This document shows, piece by piece, positions 1 through 9,567 of a stretch of DNA of 64,000 nucleotides. The notes beneath the pieces are model-generated. The model made no database searches. It was given only the letters and a program-made list of their open reading frames with translations, and was not told where the DNA came from. The position numbers were made by a program, and so were the translations under genes. Within the stretch, counting starts at the first letter, position 1. Every line of letters starts with the position of its first letter. The stretch comes from Desmodus rotundus (taxonomy: Eukaryota > Chordata > Mammalia > Chiroptera > Phyllostomidae): positions 84,401,193-84,465,192 of the forward strand of contig NC_071398.1 of assembly GCF_022682495.2 (NCBI RefSeq), given 5' to 3'.

Positions 1-99
1 TATTGCTAACATGGATTATGGGAAAACAGGCAAGATAGCTATGTGGAATGTTCCCCAAAGGCCCTTACTTTGGTCCCTACTGGGTAAGATGATATAAAG

Positions 100-420
100 G
101 CAGTCTCCAATGCTGGAGTTAAGGCCTAGGAAGAATATGGCATGTACCACCATCAAAAGCGTACCCTGAACTCTGAGCCCTCTGCAACCCAGCCTCATCC
201 TACCTTTCAAGCCTCATGTCCCACTTCTTTCCTCACACACTGCGCTCCAGCCCCTACAGGGCAGCTCCCATGCCCTGAACATACCACATGTGTTATTATG
301 TCCAGGCCTTGGTTATATTGGTTTTCCCAGACTACCTCCTAATACTCCCTTCCTCTGGTTAAAACTTCCTCGTTTTTGGCATTCTTGATCCCTCTCTGAG
401 ACACACTTCAAGATACACTG
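100..420 (+). mobile_element. L2-like fragment (weak)
   Basis: The run rich in CCT/CCA, with phrases such as CTGCGCTCCAGCC and TGAACATACCACATG, resembles the interior 3' part of mammalian L2 in forward orientation. It is highly diverged with no clear ends. The flanks (1-100 and 420-817) hold nothing I recognise, and the short reading frames there have no protein resemblance. Confidence 0.4.
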
Positions 421-818
421 CTTCTGGGATCCTACCAGAAGCGGCAGAAAAAGGCCCATGGTTCCCACAACTGTGGAGGCACCACTGCCACCATGGGCTG
501 TGGGTGTGGGAAGCTGGCCGGAGTATGGCACGTGATCATCTGGTTTGTCGCCCCTGGAGGAGTGTGCCTTTCCACAGTACTTCAGCAAGGGCATCCCCAA
601 CCTGCTGCACTGCACTCAGGCATCCATCCTTTGCAGACCGCAAACCAGCGTTTTATCTTGTCTGCACATGCGGGATCCCAGTTTGAGAAATCCCAGAGGA
701 AGAATCTACCTGCCCATGAAAATGACAAACAAGCAACTCACCTGGAGAATGGCTCCCTGTCTGAAAGACCCTTCTCTGGGAGAGGAGCCTACACTGTAGT
801 GTCTTAAAGACACAATAG

Positions 819-1016
819 CCCTGGTTGGTGTGGCTCAGTGGATTGAGCACCGGCCTGTAAACCAAAGGGTTGCAGGTTCAATTCCCAGTCAGGGCACATG
901 CCTGGGTTGCAGATTCAGTCCCCGGTCAGGGCAATCAATGTTTTTCTCACAAATCAATGTTTCTCTCTCTTTCTCTCTCCCTTCTCCTCTTGCTAAAAAG
1001 AAATAAATAATTTTTT
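819..1016 (+). mobile_element. Ves SINE (bat tRNA-derived)
   Basis: Starts CCCTGGTTGGTGTGGCTCAG. The A-box-like TGGCTCAGTGG is at 831-841 and the B-box GGTTCAATTCC at 875-885. It has the second GGTCAGGGCA block, a TTTCTCTCTCTTTCTC pyrimidine tail and an A-rich end. The layout is that of the bat Ves family. No clear target-site duplication was found. It is a retrotransposed copy, not a tRNA gene. Confidence 0.93.
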
Positions 1017-1024
1017 AAATGGTC

Positions 1025-1145
1025 CTAAGCCTGCTTCATTGAGTTATAAAGATAAAATTGGATGATAAGCACAAAGTATTTGGCCCAGTACATGCCTGGC
1101 ACATGGTAAGTGCCCAATAAATAGTGGCTATTTTTATGGTATAAT
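1025..1145 (+). mobile_element. MIR, 3' part
   Basis: Contains ATGCCTGGCACATGGTAAGTGC followed by CAATAAATAGTGG, the end of the MIR consensus in forward orientation. It lies directly after the Ves SINE. Confidence 0.7.
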
Positions 1146-1149
1146 TATT

Positions 1150-1884
1150 ATTATCGCTATAGTATGAAGAGGTGTGTGCAAGAATGCTCAAAGAGCAAAG
1201 GGAGCAAGCATTCGTCCTGCTCTGGTTGCATACATTGCCTTTCTGAAACTCAGTAAATGTTGATTTAAATTGGAGAGATGCTGTAACTTTAAGAACTCAG
1301 AGATGGCATAGCTGTGAGAGAGGAGGAGAGTCCAGGTAGCCAGTAGGTCAATATTCAAAGATATTCCAAGGTCCAGGAAAACAGGGAATAAGCAGATAAG
1401 GCCTGGAATACCAGTGAAGCTACTACCAGCCCAACAAGAAAGTTTCCAAACGGTCTGAGGTGACTTCGAATGCTAGTCAGGAGCTGGGCTGCCTAAGGAA
1501 GAACAGCTGAGGAGAATGTTGAAGGTTGGAGTTTCAGAACTCAGATTCAGTAGACTGGGGTGGAGCCTGAGGATATGAACTTTGAACAGGCAGCCTCGGC
1601 GGTTTTAATGTGCAGTTGGGTTGTACCCAAAGCCAGAAAGCAGACTGAGTGCTCAGCATGGCCGTGCTGCTCTGGACTTTAGAGTTGACTCTCTGCAAAA
1701 TCTCTTCTGTGATTGGGACCTCTCGTTTTTAGCCAAGGCTCCATCAGGGACGGGGTGTGAATGGCCATCAGGTGGTTCAAGGTTATACACATCCTCAGGA
1801 ATAAAGATAAGCTCCCCACTAACAAGTCTTCCCAGGCCAAGTATCTTCGTGAGGTTAGTAATTGCTCTTTTAGATAATTTCTTG
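1150..1884. other. Unassigned intron 6 sequence
   Basis: No repeat family, exon or conserved motif recognised. A frame at 1621-1890 has no protein resemblance. Confidence 0.6.
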
Positions 1885-2075
1885 GGCTAACAACAGCAAT
1901 AATAGTAGCAGTACTAGTTACTAAGTGCCAGCACTGTTCCGGGCACTGCCCTGGTCTACATACTTAATCCCCACAACTCCCTGCAAGACAGATACTGCCC
2001 TCACTGAAGATAAGAGCACCCAGGTTTAGAGACAAGGAAAGTGCCCTAGGTGACACAGCTAGGAAGACACAGGGG
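1885..2075 (-). mobile_element. MIR (antisense copy)
   Basis: The order CTAAGTGCCAGCACTGTTCC, AATCCCCACAACTCCCTG, GACACAGCTAGG is the MIR core and 3' half in reverse orientation. Confidence 0.75.
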
Positions 2076-2091
2076 CAAACAGACAGTTGGT

Positions 2092-2533
2092 TACCATATT
2101 TTCCCTGTATAATGCGCACCCACATTTTTGGGCCAAACTTTCAGGAAAGAAATCTTTTGGTGGAGGTGGGGGAGGGAGGTGGGTTTGTCTGGGGTGGGGT
2201 CGGGGGGAGGGGAGAAAATGCAGACAACTGTAATTGAACAGCAATTAAAAAAATGTTTAATAAAAAAAGAAAAAATAATATGCAAAAAAATCTTTCGTTT
2301 TAATTTTAATTCAGTTATTTATTTATATGTAGATACTTGTTTTTTATAAAGGAATTTTAGCATTTATTTTTGAACATATTATGGTCCAAGAAATTTTATG
2401 TAACAAATAATTACAAAACACAAGAACAGACACAAGGTATTTCCGGTACTACCCATGTATAATGCGCATCCTTATTTTTCACCTCCAAAATTTGGGCAAA
2501 AAAGTGTGTATTATACATGGCCAAAAAATAGTA
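2092..2533. mobile_element. DNA transposon relic with terminal inverted repeats, family not assigned
   Basis: The left end TACCATATTTTCCCTG (2092) pairs with the reverse complement of the right end, TACTATTTTTTGGCC. The similarity extends inward through TGTATAATGCGCACC at the left and TGTATAATACACAC at the right. A second TGTATAATGCGCATCC near 2457 forms an internal palindrome with the right end. TA flanks both ends, as in Tc1/mariner elements. A G-rich then A-rich insert (about 2161-2275) looks like an L1 3' tail inserted into it. The family name needs a library search. Confidence 0.6.
2161..2275 (+). mobile_element. L1 3' tail fragment with G-rich block
   Basis: A block of at least six runs of three or more G (2161-2212), then a segment reading CAACTGTAATTGAACAGCA and poly-A with AATAAA-like units. 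This is the layout of an L1 3' UTR end in forward orientation, lodged inside the surrounding DNA transposon relic. Confidence 0.55.
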
Positions 2534-3894
2534 TTTCATCATCAGACCGGGCTCAAAACCCTCAGCCTGAAGAAATGATATTTCCTCTAAAACTCCCCAA
2601 AACACTGAACACAGAGCTCTCCGTCGGGTGCTGTTCCATCGATCAGCAGTGAATAAAGCGAGCTGGGGTAGTAGGCGTCTGCCATACCCCTTCCTGAGGA
2701 GCACAACGCACGTTCACAGTTACTGTCTCACCTGCTCCAGTGAAACATTAACATGACATTATTTGTCAGGTCCCATGCTTTCCTCTAAGTGTCGCCATGC
2801 TGGTGAGGGGTTTTTCTACCCAAACAGAATCTTTTTATTTTTATACATCCATTTCAAAGAAATCTAGTCATATAAAAATGGAATTAAAAAAGAAAGTGCC
2901 CTCTATTGCTTAGCACTATTTTCTGTTTTTTTTTTTCTTTATGTTTCTCCTTCATGAGGTTTCATCTGTGTTTCCTGAGGAGCCCCAACTGGATCTGACG
3001 ATCTGTTCACAACACACCGAAATCTACACTCACTATTTGCACGGCTTCCCTGGGTCCATGTTTGAACCAGCAGCCCATGGGACCATCACCTCATTTCTTG
3101 CGTGGCCATCCTCGTGAGGCAGGCCACACTTTTGGGAACTCCAGGCTACGCTCTCACCCAACACGGCATCTAAGAGAGGACACTCCTCTCTCGCTCACTG
3201 AAGTTTACAAGCAATCAGTCCCCATGGCTACTCCCAGAATTACAACTATTGGGAGTTCGTGCACTATTTGAGTTACTTTGCTTAATATGAAAACACATAA
3301 CAAATACCAAGGAGCAAAAAAAATCGAGGTGTTGTCAGTGGGAGAGGCAATACCTGTCAAGGTCAGGGACTTTTCTTGATCATCCCATATGACTCTCCTG
3401 GGAGTTTCTCATTCACCCTAAGTGAATTTCCAACATGTGTACAGTGACACTCGTGTAGTAAACTAATAAGCACCATCCTTGCTCTCAAAAACTTTCCACA
3501 TATTAAGAAAGCAGCAGCACACAGAGAGAAACGACTACTTCTTAAAGAAGACTTAGACTTCAGGTCCTACAAAATTGTCTCCTAACCAACACTTTGGAAA
3601 TACATTTCAGGAATCTCCAAACCTTATTATGTCTTATCCACAGAGCTTTCCTGCACATGGAGGAGTATATTTGACACTAACGCCCCGAGAAGTTTTAATT
3701 CTCAAAACCCTTTAGTATAGCTGCCAAATTATTTGGACTACCTTTTCTATATATTGTGGCCATGGCAAGCTGTTGTTGGTGGGGGCTGGGTTATTCCAAT
3801 AGAAGTCACAATCTTATATAAGCTAAATTGAGCCCATTAGTCTATGGCGAACTCAAGGTTAAGTAATCGTCATCCCAACATTCAATAATTCTAG
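2534..3894. other. Unassigned intron 6 sequence
   Basis: No recognisable repeat or exon; moderately A/T-rich. Frames such as 2411-2704 on the minus strand have no resemblance to known proteins. Confidence 0.6.
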
Positions 3895-4065
3895 AACGTC
3901 AATTGAGAAGACAAGGTTTGTTCTATCACTCACTAGCTATGTGGTTTCCAACAACAGCAACAACCTCTCTGTGCCTTGGATTCCATCAATAGTCTGAAGG
4001 TAATACATTCAAAAACGTGTATTTATAGGGGTTTTGTGAGATCCAAAGATGAAAATAAGCAGAAT
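3895..4065 (+). mobile_element. MIR (diverged)
   Basis: CACTCACTAGCTATGTGGTT, then AACCTCTCTGTGCCTTGGAT and AGTCTGAAGGTAATA follow the order of the MIR core in forward orientation. Confidence 0.6.
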
Positions 4066-4110
4066 AGAACACTGCATAGATATTAAGCAATTACTTTAGT
4101 ACTGGGGAAG

Positions 4111-4153
4111 AAAAATCTCTTCTAAAGTAATAAGGGAAAAAATCTCTTCTAAA
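4111..4153. repeat. Short direct repeat
   Basis: AAAAATCTCTTCTAAA occurs twice, about 27 bases apart, giving a small tandem duplication. Confidence 0.7.
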
Positions 4154-4374
4154 CTCTAAAAGGCAATAAAATAATTTAAAGCAAATTTTAATTAACTGAA
4201 AACACAGACTTGCCAGCATTCTCCTGTAAACACACCAGATATCTGCTCCTGAACAGCTGGCAGCAATCACACCCATTAATCGTTCAGCATTTTACTTAAA
4301 ATAAAAACATACTTCCTGCAGCCTTCTTTTTTTCCTTACTATCCGGAATTGTGTGATCTTGAGCCACTCTTTTA

Positions 4375-4770
4375 TTGCTTCCCTCATTCTGCCAATGCGT
4401 GAATGCCTACTATGTGCAGTAACCGTGCTAAGTGCCGCAGATCACAAAGGAACAAGACACAATCCCTTTTCTCCAGTCACATTGGGTATGATCATAATTA
4501 GTCATGTAATAAGATTATACCACTGTGGCACAAATATCTTTTGGTTTGTGTGTGCATAGAATATTGTAGGAATTCACAAATGGAAGTGACCACCTTTGCC
4601 TGGAAGAGTCTTCATGAAGAAGGTGCCATCTCTCTAGGGTCTTAAAGGATGAGCCCCTTTCCAAGTTCTCACTGGGAAAAGCACAAGGTTCAACCAGAGG
4701 GAGAAGAAACCCATAGCGTGAAGTCAATGGATCTGGCTGGCACACACATGTAATCCAAACCACTTATAAA
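4375..4770 (-). mobile_element. L2-like fragment (antisense)
   Basis: GCCTACTATGTGCAGTAACC, GTGCTAAGTGCCGCAGATC and AACAAGACACAATCCCTTTT resemble the reversed L2 3' end. The right boundary is vague. Confidence 0.5.
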
Positions 4771-4844
4771 CAATATGGGGATGGGGATAGTCTAAACTCT
4801 TATTTTTTACAATCAAAGCTCTTCACAATTTGGCTTCTCCCTAA

Positions 4845-5005
4845 TGTTTCTTTTTTTTAATTTAATCTTCATTGTATTTTTTCCATTACCCTTTAGTCCC
4901 CTTATACTCTCGTCTCCCCAGAAATCACCACACTGTTGTCCATGTCTATGAGTCCTTTTTCCTTCTTGCTTAATCCCTCCACCCTCTAACCTATCATCCC
5001 CCGCC
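4845..5005 (-). mobile_element. L1-type 3' end (antisense to window)
   Basis: A T-run at the left is followed by CCATTACCCTTTAGTCCCC, CACACTGTTGTCCATGTC and ATGAGTCCTTTTTCCTTC. This is the reverse complement of a recent L1 3' end with its A-tail. A related copy lies at 24515-24675. It is in sense orientation for KCNH1. Confidence 0.65.
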
Positions 5006-5064
5006 AAACCTGTCATCCTGCTCTCCATTTATGAGTTAGCAGATGCTGCTAGATATATGGCACC

Positions 5065-5305
5065 CTGATTGAAAGTGTATTCTAGACTCAAACAAGCCTT
5101 ATTAAAATCCTACTCCGAGATTACCAGCAGTGCTACCTTGGGCAAATGACCAGTCTCTCTGAGCCTCGCTGTCATCATATGTAAAATGGGATGATGATCT
5201 GCCAAATCCATAAGATTCTTGTGAAAGTTCAAAAGATAAGACGTGTAAAATATTTAGCATTTATAAACACTTATAAAGTCCTCAAAAAATATTTGTTATT
5301 AGAAC
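5065..5305 (+). mobile_element. MIR
   Basis: TACCTTGGGCAAATGACC, CTCTCTGAGCCTCGCTGTC and ATATGTAAAATGGGATGATG are the MIR core in forward orientation, with an A/T-rich 3' part. Confidence 0.8.
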
Positions 5306-5534
5306 CAAGACTGCTAATTGTCTGTCCAATATCCATTTCCCTGTCTTCCTTACCAGGCACCTTCCAGGGGACGGGAGGGCAGGAGAGGGGAGATGGAAGA
5401 ACAGAAAAAGAAAGTATCTTCAAAGCAGCCACAGGAAAAAAAGACAATTTTTACAATGAAACAATTAGACCAAGAGCTGCATTTACACACACAAAAAAAT
5501 AATAATAGAAGTCAGATGATTAGGGAAAAATAAA

Positions 5535-7935
5535 TCCAAATAACCAAACGAAAATAATTTCCAATCTAGGACTCAATATCCTGGGCAAACATCTTTCAAG
5601 AATTAAAGCAAAATAAAGATATTTTCAGAAAGACAAAACTCCAGAGAATTTGTCGCTAATAAACTGCATTAAATACTAAAGCGTGCTCTCCTGGCAGAAG
5701 GAAGAATTTACCGAATGGAAGCTAGGAGATTGGAAGGGCTGAGGAACAATAAAAGGGATAATAGACATAAATTAGTATTGGCTACATAAAATAACAATGA
5801 AAATACAATAGAATAAATAAGAATTTAAGGTGTTCTAAAAGCCGTGCAACATCTGAGAAGCTCCACAGGTTCTAATATATAAGAGAATTAGAAAAACACG
5901 TGTTGTATTGTTCAGAGCACCCACTGAAAGAGCAGAAAAAGAAAAATAGAAAGTTAATGTGAGGGGGTTGGAATAATACAAACTTATTAATCCCAAACAA
6001 ATGCAGTATACTCCGGTTTCTCTTCAGATAGTATAAATCTTTTGCCTTTTACCAGAAGAATGCAGGAAGTGAAAGAAAACAAGAAGCCAAGAACAGGTGG
6101 GACAGAAAGGAGCAAATAGCAAGATGTCCGGAATCAGGATGAAATCAGGGACCACACCCCTCACTGCAGATGTTAAAAGATAAAAGGATATTATTTCTTA
6201 ATAACTTTAAAATTTTAATGCAGTAGAAAAATTCTTAGAAAAAGACAGTTTATAAAAACGGACTTCAGAAGTAAAAGAAAATTTGAATGGGTCTTTGATT
6301 GTTAAAATCATTAAATCCATAAATTGAAAACCTCCCCAAAAGAGAAAATCCCAGGCCCAAATTGCCTCACTGTTAAGTTCTACCAAATATTTAAGGAAGA
6401 AATAAAACTAGTGTTAAAACTCATTACAAAACTACTTTAATTAACACGATGTGATATTGGTGTAGGAGTAGACAAACAAATCAATGGAAAAGGATTGAGT
6501 CTAGAAAAAGGCCCATGCCTGCCTACATAGGCACGTGACACATGGAGGATTAGACTGCAGACAATTGAAGAAAGAAAGGTATTTTCAAATGAGTGGCCTT
6601 AGGTCAACCAGATAACCATATCCACATGGACAAAATATTAAATTTGGTCCTTATCTTATTCCATATATAATAATCGATTCCAAGTGGACTGTAGATCTAA
6701 GTGTAAGTAAAAAAAAAAAAAATCTTGTGGAATATAATATGGGAAACCACCTTCATTAAACTGGGAGTATGAAATTTAAACAAGACAAAAGATAAAAAGA
6801 TAGACAAATTGCTCTCATAAAATTAAGAATTACAGTGGAAAAATATTTAGAGCATATAAATAATGCACACAGGTCTCATAGCCAGACTAACTAGAAAACC
6901 TCCAAAGTCACTTTTGTTAAATGGAAAAAGACTACGTGGGCACCTCACAAAAGAAAAAAGGAATGACCACCCCTCAAAAAAAATTTATAAAAAGACGCAA
7001 ACCTCTTTAGGCATTAGAAAAATATAAACCAAAACTACCATGAGAAACAACCAGAAACTCATTAGATTAGCTAGAATTTAACAAACTGAAAATACCAGTG
7101 TTAACAGGAACACAAAGCGGGAGAATCCTCATATTTTGCAACCACTCGGGACAAGCACTTTGGGCAACTATTCGGCAGTATTTCCTAAATAATACGTGTA
7201 ACACCTAATGGCCCCAAAGTTCTACTCTTTCCAACAGAAATGAGTGTACTAAGAGGATGAATAATATTCATTAAATAAAAACATAAGATAAATGAACACC
7301 AGCAGTAGATTGAAGTAATAAATTGAAGCACATTCATACGGTAAGTTACCTGCAATGACGAGAGAACTAACTACTGATACATTCAAAAACATACATGAAT
7401 CTCTTCAAAGTAGTTCTGAACAAAATAAGACAACATAAAGGAATCCCTTATTGTCTCACTTCTTTTCTACAGGCAAGAGGAGGGGCTCCTTTGGAGCAGA
7501 GGAAGGGAAGGGCGATCGGAGGAAAGGAGAAAGGTCTCAGGTGTTGGTGATGTTCTATTTCCTCACTTAGATGACGGCTATGGAGATGATTGTTTGGGGA
7601 GAACTCACCGAGAAGCACATTTCTGTTTTAAGCACTTTCCTATATATGTGACACTGTACAATCAGGAATGTGACACATGTATCTATAGAGATATTCTCTA
7701 TGGCACTATTATAATTTTAAAAGTTGTTAAAAAAGGAAATTATCCAAACACAAAATGAATATGTCCTTATAATGGACTATATTTAAATTCATGTTTTAAA
7801 AGAATCTTTAATGTCATAAAACCTATTGTTTAGACAATAAAGCGGGTTACAACTCACCACATACGGTGTAATCCCATTTTAATAAAATACATGTAAACTA
7901 TATATGTGCACATTCCAAGAAAAAAAAACTTGAAA
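5535..7935 (+). mobile_element. Old L1/HAL1 fragments
   Basis: An A-rich, stop-filled stretch whose phrases follow L1 ORF2 3' order: a segment like CAAATCAATGGAAAAGGATT (6479), CAAGTGGACTGTAGATC (6680), a set reading TGAGAAACAACCAGAAACTC (7041), then an A/T-rich tail. It is heavily decayed with no intact frame. 5305-5535 is A-rich and unassigned. The L1 sense strand is plus, antisense to KCNH1. Confidence 0.6.
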
Positions 7936-7944
7936 TGATATATA

Positions 7945-8164
7945 GCAGGTCCTCCAATAACATCATTTCATTCAACATCATTTCATAACAACATTGATGA
8001 GAGAAGCCAAGGAGAGAAGAAGGAAGCTCTTGGTCCCAACAACATAACAACAAACTCAGCTCTTGTCTACATCCATAGCCTACGGCAAAACTATTTCTTA
8101 TATATCATTTCGCTTTTAGACAGCACTTCACAGAACTTAGGGACAATGTTAAGTGAGGACTTAC
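7945..8164. mobile_element. TA-flanked MITE with terminal inverted repeats
   Basis: The left end GCAGGTCCTCCAATAACATC and the reverse complement of the right end, GTAAGTCCTCACTTAACATT, agree at 14 of 20 positions. TA precedes 7945 and follows 8164. This is the form of a short Tc1/mariner-type nonautonomous element. It contains a 36-base stretch (8004-8039) nearly identical to 8987-9022. Confidence 0.65.
8004..8039 (+). repeat. 36-base direct repeat, copy 1
   Basis: AAGCCAAGGAGAGAAGAAGG and the following 16 bases match 8987-9022 at 34 of 36 positions, in the same orientation 983 bases away. This copy lies inside the MITE at 7945-8164. Confidence 0.85.
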
Positions 8165-8986
8165 TATATGCCAAAATGTTAACAATGAGATAAATTATAG
8201 GCAATCTTTATTCCTTCGTCTATATTTTCTACATTTTTATGGGTGACATGTGAAAAACTGAAAGGAAAAAATTCTTTTTCTAAAGATTCAGAGGCTCTCA
8301 AATTTACCCATTAGCCTGGCTTCACTGGGAAGCACATCCGTGAAGCCAGACACTTTGCCTCTGAAGACTGAAGCACTCTTTCGTGGACGCCAACATGTGG
8401 CCTCCAGAGTTCAGCATCACGTGATAACACAGGAGGAAATCATAAGACGTCTGCACAGCTCGGACACGGACTGCCAATGAAAGCCGGGTCACGGACCCCC
8501 TATCGCCCTTTGAGTTTCCCTGGAATTAAGAGAGTCACTAACAAGCCACTGGACCATTTTTCACTAACATTTGTCTTACTTCGCAAATGAAGATTTAACC
8601 ACAGAAAGTTTCCCCCAGCCCCACAGACAATACCTTGAGCCTCATTTTTCCTGCTCTCCTGTGATCCTTTTCCTTTCCCCACCCATCAGAGTTCCACCCC
8701 TCTTCCAACACCTTCCTGAACAGGCTTTTTCGTGCTTTGTTTTTTTTTTTTTAATTTCCCAGGAAGTCTTCTACGATCCACCAAACACCAATCTGCTCCG
8801 AAGACTTCCGGTGTTGCAGGAGTCCTGGATAAAGGGAAGCTGTGGTCAGTGCTGGTTACCTTTTCATCAGCATACCTCCGTCCTATTCTGCAGTAAGGGG
8901 AGCATCCCCTGTGTGAATGGGCTTTCGGAAAGCGTCAGCTCTGTCACCAGGACTAACTGGTGGTGCTGCTGCCGTCCGAGGTTATA

Positions 8987-9022
8987 AAGCCAAGCAGAGA
9001 AGAAGGAAGCTCTTGGCCCCAA
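8987..9022 (+). repeat. 36-base direct repeat, copy 2
   Basis: Differs from copy 1 (8004-8039) by one G/C and one T/C change. Flanking sequence is unrelated to that of copy 1. Confidence 0.85.
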
Positions 9023-9551
9023 GCCCCAGGGCATCAGCGTTGTGACTCAGGAGAGAGTGTGATTGGTGCCATTCTCCTGTTTGCACTCCCACACACCAAT
9101 GGCAATAAGCAATACGATTTCCTTAGGAGAGGGAATATGTTTGTGAATAATAATTCCATCTTTAATGCATAAAGCACACCAGGCCGATAATCCACAAAGC
9201 GCCAAAATAACCCTCACTTGGCTTCTGCTTCGGCATACCCACCCCAAGCTTCAGTTCACCCAGTTTCCAGACCTTTTGTCCTCTAACCAGTTTAACTAAT
9301 ATGCAGACATATTTATTCCCAAACAGCCTCCAAGCAGATTATTACCAACAGACTGGAGAATGACGCAAATGTAGGCCATCTACATAAGTGAAACAAGCAG
9401 AGCCAAAAGGGATCATTTGTGTGGCTTAAATCACCGAGATGGACTGCATCCACAGGGCTGAATCCACAATTGCTGGCTTCCGCAATGTGGGTGGGTTTAA
9501 TCTTTGAACTTCAAGGTCCCTCCACCCCAACACCCACCCTCGCACCCCAAT

Positions 9552-9567
9552 CACACACACACACACA
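9552..9567. repeat. CA dinucleotide tract
   Basis: About eight CA units. Confidence 0.9.

Noticed and set aside
831..885. tRNA gene from A-box and B-box
   Set aside because: The boxes belong to a Ves SINE; the cloverleaf is degenerate and followed by the SINE tail.
8571..8987. 138-codon plus-strand frame
   Set aside because: No protein resemblance, no splice or start context, runs of Phe and Ser typical of chance frames in C/T-rich DNA.
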